From Theobroma cacao (lineage: Eukaryota > Streptophyta > Magnoliopsida > Malvales > Malvaceae): 64,000 nt of DNA. The notes under the pieces were generated by a model. It was not told the DNA's origin and did not search any database. It was given only the letters and a program-made list of their open reading frames with translations. The DNA is taken from contig NC_030850.1 of assembly GCF_000208745.1 (NCBI RefSeq), positions 16,032,348-16,096,347 on the forward strand, in the 5' to 3' direction. Below, in pieces: positions 48,292 to 59,064 of the stretch (position 1 is the first letter of the stretch; each line of letters starts with the position of its first letter). The position numbers and the translations under genes are program-made.

Positions 48292-51200
48292 ATGGAAAAC
48301 AACTGTGGAATTATAGGGTTAAGAGAGGATGAGATTGAGCTAGAACTGGGATTATCAATAGGAGGAAGCTTTGGAAAAGCCGAGAAACTAAAGCCAATCA
48401 AGAAAGAATCAAAACCCAGAAATAACTCCGTTGCAGATCTCGGGGAAAGCGTGGTTCTTGATCCGCAAACGAAACGTGAGATTCAAGCGTTAAGGAGACA
48501 AGAAGCCAAGAAAAAGCGAGAAGAGAAGCAGCAGAAGAGACGAACAATAATATCATCAAGAGGTCATCAAAACACGGAGTTCCGTTGCAAAGACAGCGAC
48601 GTCGATGCAACAGAAGAAAGAGAATGCAAGAAGAACAAAGTTGAAGAATTTTCCGGTAACGTAAATCTTAATTTAAGCGCCGAACAAAATAATCCGTTGG
48701 TGTGCCCGGTTATTCCGGTGCGGGTCCCGTACCCGTGCTCATACCCGCAGGTCCACTATGTGCCGCTTGTAAATGGGTTTGCTTATCCTTGCGTAAATGC
48801 GATGCCTTGTTGGGATGGTGGTGCTGGGAATGACAAGGGTCTGGTTCAGCCAATGCCGGGTAATAGCGGGGTCCGGCCGATTCAGGCGGGTAAAGAATCG
48901 GGTGTGAATGATGGAAATGGATACGATTCGGAGCAGAATAGTAGCAGAGATGAAAGGAATAGGAAAAGGCGGTCAAATGGGTCGCCTATGTGTAGTTCTT
49001 CGGTGGTTTCGGATCTTCAAAGCTCTTCTAATCAAGGTACTTCAAGTTTTCCTTTGTGTCCTATGCTTGTGTGTTTTTTCTAGATGCTTCTCTGCTTCTA
49101 GTTCTATGTCTATGGCATGGCTCCCTAAAACGGAAATCAAAGCCTGCACGGTCATCTTATTAGATGCTTGAAATCTTAAAAGATAGGGCTTTATGCATTT
49201 GTGCACGAGGGTTTTCTTCTTGTGATTTTGATTTGAGAATGTGTTTTTGAATTAACGTACTAAGCTTGATAGAAAACAAGAAAACTTGGGTTTCTTCTGA
49301 AAAATGCTAAAATATTAAATTTCTCAAAAAAGCTCTGAAGTGTTGTAATCAAATAAATTTCCATTTTATGATTTTTATCTCAGCAAGTGTTTATGTTGTC
49401 GAAACTTGATAACCGAACCGATAATGGTTGTGTCATCCCTTACGCTACACTCGTGACAGGGGACATGACATTTCCAATTTGACGGAATTAGCGTATTTGA
49501 TTAGAATGACATGTCTTAGGACAGAAAATTTCCTATTCAGCCAACCTCTTGATATGAGAAAAACTGTATCAATCATCATCCATCCAGGTGTGCAGAAGAT
49601 GCGAGTTGACTATGGGTCTAATACCTATTAAAGTATTTATTTGGGTGCAATAAAAAAATAAAAAGTTTCATTAAGTAAAACAAGAATGGTACGTTTGGTT
49701 GGTGGAATAGACAGGAATGGAATAGAATGAGTTATTATGTGAGAATAGAATGAGGTGAGAATAAAATAGAATAATTATTACTTAGTTTGGTATGACAAAA
49801 GGAATAGGACAGGAATAATTATTATGACTTATTGTAGTTTTTGGTTGGTAACAATAATTTTGGAATAAGAAAGTAATAGAAAATAAAAAGACAAAAACAC
49901 CCTTTATTATTTATGTGACATTTTATTTTTATTATATTTTTAAAAAAATAANNNNNNNNNNNNNNNNNNNNNNNNNNNNNNNNNNNNNNNNNNNNNNNNN
50001 NNNNNNNNNNNNNNNNNNNNNNNNNNNNNNNNNNNNNNNNNNNNNNNNNNNNNNNNNNNNNNNNNNNNNNNNNNNNNNNNNNNNNNNNNNNNNNNNNNNN
50101 NNNNNNNNNNNNNNNNNNNNNNNNNNNNNNNNNNNNNNNNNNNNNNNNNNNNNNNNNNNNNNNNNNNNNNNNNNNNNNNNNNNNNNNNNNNNNNNNNNNN
50201 NNNNNNNNNNNNNNNNNNNNNNNNNNNNNNNNNNNNNNNNNNNNNNNNNNNNNNNNNNNNNNNNNNNNNNNNNNNNNNNNNNNNNNNNNNNNNNNNNNNN
50301 NNNNNNNNNNNNNNNNNNNNNNNNNNNNNNNNNNNNNNNNNNNNNNNNNNNNNNNNNNNNNNNNNNNNNNNNNNNNNNNNNNNNNNNNNNNNNNNNNNNN
50401 NNNNNNNNNNNNNNNNNNNNNNNNNNNNNNNNNNNNNNNNNNNNNNNNNNNNTAATTAATATTAATATTTTTATTTATAATTTAATATTAATATTTTATT
50501 AAAAGTTGAAATCAAGTGAGAGAAAGAGGAGAGAGAGAAAAATAATATTTTATACTAATAAAGTTGTAAATTTTCAAACTTATAAGGGATATTTTTGGTT
50601 TTATCAATTTTTAAATTTATTCTTCAACCATGGAATAGCTAATACCATGGTGGAGGGTGGTATTAGCTATTCCTTGGTTTTAAAGGATTTTGAAGAATAG
50701 CCATTTCATAGGAATGGCTATTCCTTAGATCATTTTTCAACCAAACAAAGGAACAAAAATTCCTTAGGAATAAAGGGAGAACGGCTTAGCCATTCCCCCA
50801 ACCAAACATGCTAGAAAAGAAAACTGCTTTCCTGAGTTTCCGGTCGTTTTCTCTGTGAACAAACATGGAATGCAGAGGGATGGTTGACCAAGTGAGGATT
50901 TTGAAAATGTAAATATTGAATCATCAATACTAAATTTTGGTTGAAAAGGCCAATCTTTTAGCATAATATATATTTAAGCTTAATGCATGTTAATTTCCAA
51001 CTTCACCTAAGATTATAAACAAGCAGCTATTGCATTTGGTGAATGACAAAACAAACTTCATCTTCACGGTCTTTGATTTGATATGCAGTTGAGTGGACCA
51101 CTCAAATCAACCTCTTTTCTTATCGCATAGCTCAACCATTTGATGAACTAATTTGACAGTGTTGGGGAGAATCAATTGAGATACATATAGGATCGAAATT

Positions 51201-52025
51201 TATAAATCCATTCACCAAAACCAGTACTATACGTGATCGAGTGGAGAAATCATGAATTATATACTACTGAACCAGTTTAGCATACTGGTTTCCTCCATTG
51301 CCAGGTGGAAGGATGTACTACTCCCAAAAGTAATGATCATTTTTTTCTAGTTTCTTATTGGTTGTCATCGTGATGTTACATTGATATCAAATGCTTCCCT
51401 CTGCTAAGAAAGCCTTTGTTAATATATTGGCTGCCTTTCATTTTCAGGTGGTTGCAGCAGTGAAACTGGAACCCACACAAGTTGTTGCCAATTGGAACAA
51501 CCTCAAATGAATTGTTCAGTAGCAAGCAATCTAAAGGGCCAGTCTGAACAAAGTGCTACCTCTCACCAGATGGATTCTGCCCAAAGTACTGACAAATCTA
51601 CAAATGGCATCGACAAGACAGCCTCATGGAAGGTCACCGGATCCACTCCATCTAATCCAAAGGAAGAACCCAAACCAGAAACCCAACCATACCCAAAAAG
51701 CAAGCCTGTTTCGACTAATGAAACTCCAACCACCACTTCAACAAAAGATACTAGGGGGGACATGCGCAAAACTCCTAAGCCTCTAACCCCTAATCATGAT
51801 GGTATCCTTTCCCTTCGTAACATGCCTTGCGTTTCAACAACAGGCAATGGCCCGAATGGTAAAACCATTAATGGTTTTCTCTACAGATATACAAAATCAG
51901 AAGTCAGCATCATCTGTGTCTGCCATGGAAGTTCATTCACGCCGGCTGAGTTTGTGCAGCATGCTGGGGGTAGTGATGTATCACATCCTCTGAGACACAT
52001 TACTGTGATTCCTTCTGCCTATTAA
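48292..52025 (+). CDS. Ninja-family protein, ABI-five-binding-protein (AFP) type; two exons
   Basis: Join 48292-49036 with 51448-52025: 1323 nt, 440 residues plus stop. The donor is CAAG|GTACTT and the acceptor TTTTCAG|GTGG; the join gives [13 protein letters not shown], matching the conserved family segment, and the frame stays open throughout. The start ATG at 48292 opens [10 protein letters not shown]. An EAR motif LELGL (residues 17-21) would recruit the TOPLESS co-repressor. A basic Arg/Lys-rich region (61-84) and RNRKRR (about 222-227) are likely nuclear-targeting. The C-terminal Ninja/TDBD domain (370-440) contains [19 protein letters not shown] and [19 protein letters not shown] and appears intact. 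In the family this domain binds ABI5-type bZIPs (AFP branch) or JAZ proteins (NINJA branch). The ending [11 protein letters not shown] favours the AFP branch, perhaps AFP3-like. Role: nuclear repressor adaptor that dampens ABA (or jasmonate) responses. Confidence 0.92.
49690..50810. mobile_element. non-autonomous TIR transposon in the AFP intron
   Basis: Terminal inverted repeats: left ACGTTTGGTTGGTGGAAT (49691-49708) and right ATTCCCCCAACCAAACATG (50792-50810), about 16 of 18 matching in reverse complement. The inner sequence repeats 'ggaatagctattcc'-like phrases on both sides of the N gap. No transposase seen. The superfamily is uncertain (PIF/Harbinger or hAT-like) because no clear target duplication is visible. 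Confidence 0.65.
49952..50452. other. assembly gap (N)
   Basis: 501 unknown bases within the intronic transposon; flanking sequence is AT-rich and repetitive. Confidence 1.
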
Positions 52026-52656
52026 TAATAAAGCAAAGGTAATTGTTGTGCCCGGTCTTTATTGGTTTTTTTTTTTTTTGTCTTTTTCTGGTTTTTAGAA
52101 CATGGGAGTCGCAGAAAAAGTTTGAGTAGCCAAGTCATGAAATGATGGTTGTATACTTTTGTACTGAGCTCTTCCTCGGAAACTGAATGGAGGAGACTGT
52201 TTGTATTCCTTTTCTTGCAAACGATTTCTGACTGCAGTAACTGACACGAAGATTGTAGGTCGTTTGCTTAATGGTTGTTTTATATTTTAGCAAGCTCTTC
52301 CTACATGGCATTGTGCTGACCACCATTTGAATCCTTCTTTTGCTTTGACGCACTATTCAATGAAATTTTACTATTACTGTAGTCTGCAGTAGGTTAATGA
52401 ACTTTCGATTGGTTAACTCTGCATGATCATTTTTTGCATCTTAGCGCTTAAGCAATATATGAAGGAAATAAATTTGTTTACTGCGCAAGGGTCGAGCTGG
52501 TGGACTTTTGTAATGTAGATCCCAATATAGGCCCAACCATTGGAATGGCCTGCATTTTAAGCTCAACAAACGACAAAGTCAACGTGGTTCAAGTCCATGT
52601 GCCAGTTGCTCTTTGCAAGTCCGTCATGTCAAGCTCATATCTAATAAAATTCTATT
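52026..52656 (+). other. 3' flank of the AFP gene
   Basis: An AATAAA occurs at 52027-52032 just after the stop codon, probably too close to be the main poly(A) signal. The 3' UTR probably extends a few hundred bases. No other feature is seen. Confidence 0.4.
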
Positions 52657-54859
52657 AAAATATTTATTAAGTTTTTCCATTCATGTACTTTATTTAATTT
52701 AGTCTATATATTCAAAATTGAAATAATTTAATTTTTAGATTTTAAAATTTACTCCGATTTAGTCCCTACGTATAATGTTATTTAATTTTATCATTAAAAA
52801 AGATGACATTACTGCTTAAATAGTGTTAATGTGACACTGACATGATGATGTGACAGTAACACATGGCATCGACATGATAATGTGGCAACGCTATGTGGCA
52901 TTGATATGATCACACTTAAATGTTGACATGGCATTAACATGTTAATGTGCCGGTGTTACGTGGCAATTTTGACGTGATAGATCAAGAAAAAAATCGGTGT
53001 CACGTTATAGTGATTAAATTAAACAAAAAATCTATAGTACATGGACTAAATTGAACGAAATTTAAGTGTTTAAGAACTAAATTAAAAAATATGTATTTAA
53101 AAAATATAAATCTTTAAATAAATGATACATATACTTTCTTTCTTGAAATTTAAATATACTTATTAATAAGCTAAATATTTAAGTGTAAAAAATTTATGGT
53201 GTTAAGAAATATATATATAAATATTTTCTTGTTTGATCATTTGATTCAATAATAAGTACATTAATTTATTTATTTTGCAAAAATTAAGTTTGAATTCTCT
53301 TTTTATAAAAAAAAATCAATATTTTATCTTGTATATATACTTATAAAAGGATAGTATCGTCATTTATACAAACCCTAAAAATGCTTAGAATTACAGTTTC
53401 AGTTTCGCAATTATAAAAGGCAATAGCTACTCTTCTCATTGGCCACCCCTCGATCTTCTCCTCCATTCTTTGTTTTTCTCACTAGAAATTTAATTCATTG
53501 ATTAATTGTTACGAAATTAAGATAACGATAACAAATTTATGTTTTTGGATGCTGGTTTGGATTTTTTTCTTAAATTCTTTTAATTTAAGAACCAAACAAC
53601 TCTTTAATGACAACATTTATGCGTGCCCGAGCCTCATTGTTCTTAGTTTTTGTATTTTTTGTTTTTTTTTTTAAATGAAGAAGGGAGATACGAAATTAGC
53701 GATGATTATAAAAATAATTTCTCATTCGGACTTACTCAATTTGGACATGACAAATCTCATATTACATCTATAGAATCTGAGCTACTCTACCATTTCAATT
53801 TTTTGTTTATTTTGTTTATTTTGTTTAATATTTCAAGTTATTTTTTTAAGCTAAAATTTCTTATATTAAAGACTGCATTTATGACTAAGAGAGTTAAATA
53901 TAATTGTAAATATTTACAAATTTTTCATAGATAGAAATTAATAATTTAAATTTAAATTTAGCAGAATTTGATTTTAGTTTTTAAACTTAAATAAAATAGT
54001 TTTATAAGAAATTTTGAGTAAATTTAAATAAAAAGTAAATTGGATAAAAGTTGAAAATTCTAAAAGAATAGGTATTTGTAAATTGTGAAAGTTGTAACTA
54101 AATCAATGTATTTTTCCAATTTGAGTTCAGTTCAAGTTAAAAACTAAGTCAAATTTAGAACATAAATTTTAAATTTTTATACTACTAAAAATAAAAAAAA
54201 ATTATTTAGTTTTTTTATATTATTTTATTCCAACATAATACAAGTTATTTATCCAAATCTAGCTTTAAGTATGAATTTTTTTTTGGAAACTTTTTTACAA
54301 AAGAGGCATTCAAACTTCATTTTTGCAAAGAAGATAAATTAATATGCCTATCCTGAAATCAAATAATTAAGTAAGAAAATATTTATATATATTTTTGAAT
54401 ACGATAAATAGTTTATACTTAAATATTTGGCTTATTAATAAGTATATGTATTATCAACTTAGATATTTACATCTTTTAAACACTTTTTTTTAATTTAGTC
54501 CCTCAACATCTCAATTTTGTTTGATTTAGTCTTTGTATTATACTTTTTTGTTCAATTTAATCCTTATGACATGGAACAAACTTTTTTCTCGATCTACCAT
54601 GTCAGCACTGCTATGTAGCATCGACACGTCAGCATGTCAGTGTCATATAACATTGCCATATCATCACATTGGTGTCACATAATCAAAATGTGTCACATCA
54701 GTACTGACATCATCTTTTTTAACGGCAAAATTAGATGCCGTTAAAAGGAAAGACTAAATTGAAGTAATTTCCAAAATTAAGGAATTAAATTGTTTCGATT
54801 TTGAATATAAAGATTAAACCGAATAAAATGCATGAGTATAGAGACATAATGAATATTTT
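52657..54859. mobile_element. foldback/long-TIR element
   Basis: The left arm (about 52657-53315) matches the reverse complement of the right arm (about 54270-54859) over roughly 600-650 bp. Both contain, in inverse order, an 'aaaatatttattaagtt'-like end, 'ttcaaaattgaaataattta', 'ttaaaaaagatgacat', repeats of TGACATGG/GTGACA, 'ggactaaattgaac' and 'tacttattaataagc'. The centre (53316-54270) has no recognisable transposase; the ORF 53650-53934 shows no domain. Long TIRs suggest a Mutator-like or foldback type. The exact ends and target duplication are not certain. Confidence 0.7.
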
Positions 54860-55195
54860 GACCAATAAATTCAGTGGCTAACCAAAGAAAGGTTTTATGA
54901 AATATGAGGAAGGTTCTTATCATAGTCATTCAAAAGAAAAAGATATTAAGTATAGAATTAATGTTGAAACATTTTGACCAACCACTCATGGGATTTAAAT
55001 GTCTTTATTATCTCAATCATGAAAATGTATCTAATTATATTTACTCATCTACCATGAAACCCATTACTCAAATAATCACTTATCTATTTATTATAAACAA
55101 ATTTATTCATTTTATATTTCAATTTGAGATCAAATCCTTCTCAAATTTTGGTAACCAAATTTTATTTGATACTTTAATACTAATGCTGTAACAAT
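54860..55195. other. spacer, no feature recognised
   Basis: AT-rich. The ORF 54904-55191 has no domain and mostly low-complexity content. Confidence 0.4.
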
Positions 55196-57935
55196 TAGAC
55201 CTATCAAAATGGGCCTAGCCCATGGGCTGAATCATTTTTTATTAAAAATGGGGTGGGTTGGGTTATGAATATTTAAGCCCATATCAAAATCGAGCCTAAA
55301 TGGGCTAGTCGGTTTGATTAGTAGGCTGACTCGGGGTTGGTGCAGGCCAGCCCTGTGGGCCAAAAGAAAAAAAATTAAGCCTATGTCCCCAAGGACCCTA
55401 ACTTTTTCTGGCTTTTATTTCCTTCACCCTACAGACTTGAGACTTCTACTTTCTCACTCCCCATCCACCCATCCCCATCGCACCTTCAAAGTTCAACCTT
55501 TTTACATTTTGCTCAATTCTCACTTCTCACCTTTAATCGGTCACCACTCACCATTCTCTCCGCTTGAAAAGTCTTCGGTTCTAGCTACCTCTAAGTCTCC
55601 AACCCACCTCCGTCGACGATATCTCTAATCAGATTTGCTTCTCTCATTGAGGCTAGGTGAGCATCTTTCCTCTGGTAGCCCAAGAAAGCCTCCGATCTAC
55701 TTTTCTTTCCTTTTCTCGATTGTTTCATTTTATTACTATTTTATCTTTGTTTTGTTGTGTATTAGTGAAAAATGAAGTCTGAAAGTATCACTTTTTGTAT
55801 TTTGAGATTTTAAATTGATGTTTCATAGCATATTTAATTGTTTGACTTGGCACTAGCGAGATGAATAACTAAAAAGCAAAAAGTAAGACTGGGTTTGATA
55901 TTACATGACCTGTCGATAGAATTGATGTTACTATAGAGAGAGGTATTAGTGGCTTGTCAATCATTCTATAGCATCAGAAGAAATTATTTTGTTCTTCTCT
56001 TTGAGGGATGAGATCTATTGTAGCTAGGATAAACTTAAAGATTAGAAGCTACCAGATGTTTGAATGAACTTGTACTTCAAAAAGAAACCAAAATGAAATT
56101 GTGGATTCAATTAATTGTATTGCCTTGAAAGGCAAAAACTTATTAAATTATGTAAGGTAAGGTAAAATTGCTATGGATTGAGAATGCTTAACCCTTTTTT
56201 TTTATCCATCTTTCGAAATTTTCTTCCTTGTTATCAAACATTTTTTAAAAATTAAATGTGATAATTAGAGAAAAAATCTAACATTGCAATAGTTTGAACA
56301 AAATCATAAGGTAATGTAATACTAGTAAACTGGAGCATTTATCTTCCTAATACCTATCATTTAGGAATATAGTCCTTAATAGATTAATTTTTTGAGTCAG
56401 TTATTAGTCTCCAGAAGATCCATATGAAAATTAATTTTTTAAAAATTAAAGAATAGACTGATGAATATATGAAAAATGTAGAAACATTTATCTAAATATC
56501 ATATGAAGTTCCTGACTTCCTGTTGCTTGAAAATTAATTTTGGTTGATTTAATTATGAGCATTTACTAAGCCGCTAACTTTTAGTCATAATTCTATATGG
56601 GTCCATTAATTTTTAAAATGGACAATCAATCTAAAAAAAAATTTATTGTAGCAACAAAAAGAAAATAGAATAGAAATGAACTTAATATATATAATTTATC
56701 AAATAAAATAAAGTTGGATATGGATATGTTAAATAAAATAAAAAGCAAGATAGTTCATTTTCTCCTTGTATAAATAAAGTTGGGACCTTCTTAATCATTA
56801 GGCTAGTGCATTAACCATATAAAGAGCGTACTTTTTTATCAAAAGGAAGATTGGCCAATAACCAAATACCTTTGTTAGATTTCAAAGTAATGATAATTAG
56901 CATTTCATAAGTTATGTCACAAACTTGACATTGGGTGTTAAATATGGATATGTCATGGTTTTGATAATTTTTTTACATTAAATTTTTTTTCCAACTTGTT
57001 TTAATGGAAATATCTATGTCAATAAATATTGTTGTTTGTTGGTGTAAATTTTTAATATTTTTTATTCATGTTTATGTTATTTGAAGGTGATGGTGATGGA
57101 TCAATCAGTTGAAAACTATATAAATTTGGATGATGATGTGAACATTTTGAATAAAGATGAATTCCCTCCCAATCCCATATATTTGAATTTGAACAATTGA
57201 GTAAGAGGGCTAAAAAAGAAGCTTCAAATGTTTAGAATTATTTCACTAAAATAGGTAAAAAGCAAGATGGAGTAGAAATGGCAACTTGTAACGTTTGTAA
57301 AACAGAGTATAAGGTTGACCCTAAACCTGGTGGCTCTAATTATGGCACTTCACATTTGCGTCGTCACATTGAAACTTGTAAATTCATTTCATATTTTAAT
57401 CCACATCAAATGCTTATGGATTATGAAGGGAAAGTAAAGGCTAGAAAATTTGATCCTAGGATTTCACGTGACATGCTTACTGAAGCCATAATTAAGCATG
57501 ACTTGCCTTATGCTTTTGTTGTATATGATAAGATTAGAGCTTGGACTAAGTATGTAAATCCAGATGTAGTGATGTATTCTAGAAACACTGTTGTATCTGA
57601 TGTCCAGAGAATTCATTTGAGAGAGAAAGAGACACTTAAACAAGCCATGGCTAAGGTACCTAGTAGAATTTGTTTAACTTCTGATGTATGGACAACATCT
57701 ATTTCTAAGGGCTATATTTGTTTGATTGCTCACTTTGTCAATGAAAATTGAAAGTTATGTAGCAAATTACTCAACTTTTGTCGTATGCCTCCTCCACATA
57801 CTGGAATTGAATTAGCTGTCGCTGTATTTGATTGTTTGAAAGAATGGGGAATAGATAAAAAAAAGTTTTCTTTCTTACTCTAAATAATGCTTCTGCTAAT
57901 GATAACATGCAAGCTATCTTGAAAGGCCATTTTCA
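55196..57935 (+). mobile_element. hAT transposon with BED-finger transposase, 5' part
   Basis: The left terminus reads TAGACCTATCAAAATGGGCC at 55196, followed within 200 bp by many GGCC/GGGC sub-terminal motifs, the usual architecture of plant hAT ends. About 1.9 kb of non-coding or intronic sequence precedes the transposase. The coding part is cut at 57935 by Sirevirus S4; its 3' half is outside the window. A CT-rich segment at 55430-55640 may be the untranslated first exon. Confidence 0.7.
57080..57935 (+). pseudogene. hAT transposase, RICESLEEPER-like, BED zinc finger
   Basis: One frame from about 57182 reads FEFEQLSKRAKKEASNV, a TAG stop at 57233-57235 where Trp is usual, then NYFTKIGKK. 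The BED finger follows (57281-57390): CNVCKTEY then HLRRHIETC, giving the CX2C...HX4H pattern. Then come KARKFDPRISRDMLTEAII and a segment ending KVPSRICLTSDVWTTSISKG, the start of the RNase H-like catalytic fold with its first Asp. The frame stops at 57749-57751 (TGA, where Trp is usual) and can be followed further as LCSKLLNFCRMPPPHTGIEL and LKEWGIDKK. The enzyme would cut and paste hAT elements; this copy is broken by stops and by the S4 insertion. Confidence 0.82.
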
Positions 57936-59007
57936 TGTTGGCTCCATTAGTTTTTGATGATAATAAAACATTTCCATTCATTTGTGTCTAATATCTTTAC
58001 TTGAGTGTGCAGGACAAAAATTGTATGCAAATAATTAATAAATCATTCAAATGGACATATCAAAGAGCAAAGGAATAAGAAAGTCACAATTGATCAACAA
58101 AACAGAAGCCCCTTAGTCGATTAATAAAGAGTTAGTCAGCTAAAATTCAAATCAGAAGTTGGTGGGCTCAAGAGTATTGAGAAATAAAAAAGACTTAGTC
58201 AACCAAGAAATAAGTTAGTCGATTAAGTGCTCACTGCCAGAAACTAGAAACAGAAAACAGAGACAACTTAGTCGACTAAGACATATGTTAGTCAATTAAG
58301 AGCATTCTATCTGCAAATTTGAATCATGCACTAAAAGACAAATTAACGGCCAGAATTGCTACCCAAACTGTTTTCAATAGTCAAAAATTGTCTAACTCAT
58401 TTCAGAGCTAATTTTCCAAGTATAAAAGGGACTTCTAACAGTTAAAAATGTAATCAAGGCTTCCAAGAACACAAAAGAGCTCAAAAAAACCAGAAAATAT
58501 TCTCTGCTCATTTACTGCACTCAACTCCTATCTTTGTAATTGTGATCTGCACTTCAATTTGTACCACTTAGATCAACCGTGTGATCATAGGTACACTCTT
58601 ATCACTTCTCTCTTTATATTCTTAAAGTGAGCGAGTTACTCTAAGGGATTGATTTAAACTAGAATTGCTTGATTGAGTATAGGTTTTAACTTAGCCTTGA
58701 AAAGTTAGGTGTTGGGTTTTAGTTGATCCCGGTAAAAACTATTGTGAAAGGTTTTGGCTGAGCCTGGTAAAAGCCATTATAAAATCTTGGTGAAAGCTTG
58801 TGAATTTCACCATTCATAGTGGATTAGTTTAGAAAATCCTTGGTTGAATAATCAAGGTAGTGAATGTAGGTCTTGGACCGAACCACTCTAAATTCTTGCG
58901 CATTGTCTACTCTGTTTTTATTTTCATTGCTTTTTAAATTAATTCCTCTTTCAAGAGCCAAAAAGTGCTATTCACCCCCCTTCTAGCACATTTACTTGGG
59001 ACCAACA
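57936..59007 (+). repeat. 5' LTR of S4 (1072 bp)
   Basis: It starts TGTTGGCTCCATTAG and ends GGGACCAACA directly before the primer-binding site. It contains paired palindromes (58110-58300, best CTTAGTCGACTAAG, perfect 14 bp at 58267-58280) and a TATAAAAGG box at 58421-58429. Confidence 0.9.
58110..58429 (+). promoter_or_regulatory. U3 promoter of S4 LTR: palindrome array plus TATA box
   Basis: Palindromes or near-palindromes lie at 58111-58124, 58132-58143, about 58195-58208, about 58211-58224, 58267-58280 and 58288-58299. TATAAAAGG starts 122 bp after the last. The layout is the same as in S1 and S2. Confidence 0.6.
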
Positions 59008-59009
59008 AA

Positions 59010-59022
59010 TGGTGTTAGAGCC
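59010..59022 (+). other. primer-binding site of S4
   Basis: TGGTGTTAGAGCC, two changes from the initiator-Met tRNA complement TGGTATCAGAGCC, two bases after the LTR. Confidence 0.75.
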
Positions 59023-59064
59023 TAACCCTTGTTATTCAGGTCCAAAACCCTTGAAAAAATCCAA

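Larger units (their letters stand above)
49037..51447 (+). other. intron of the AFP gene (2411 bp incl. gap)
   Basis: The GT donor at 49037 and AG acceptor at 51446-51447 are set by frame and by the conserved junction. A TIR transposon and a 501-bp gap lie inside. Small ORFs here (for example 49428-49631) show no domain. Confidence 0.85.

Noticed and set aside
51300..51310. Alternative splice acceptor CCAG|GTGG for AFP exon 2
   Set aside because: Using it would not preserve the conserved [10 protein letters not shown] junction or an open frame; the acceptor at 51446-51447 does both.
55314..55628. 104-codon ORF near the left end of the BED-finger hAT
   Set aside because: Overlaps the sub-terminal GGCC region and CT-rich leader; no domain. 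More likely an untranslated first exon or non-coding.
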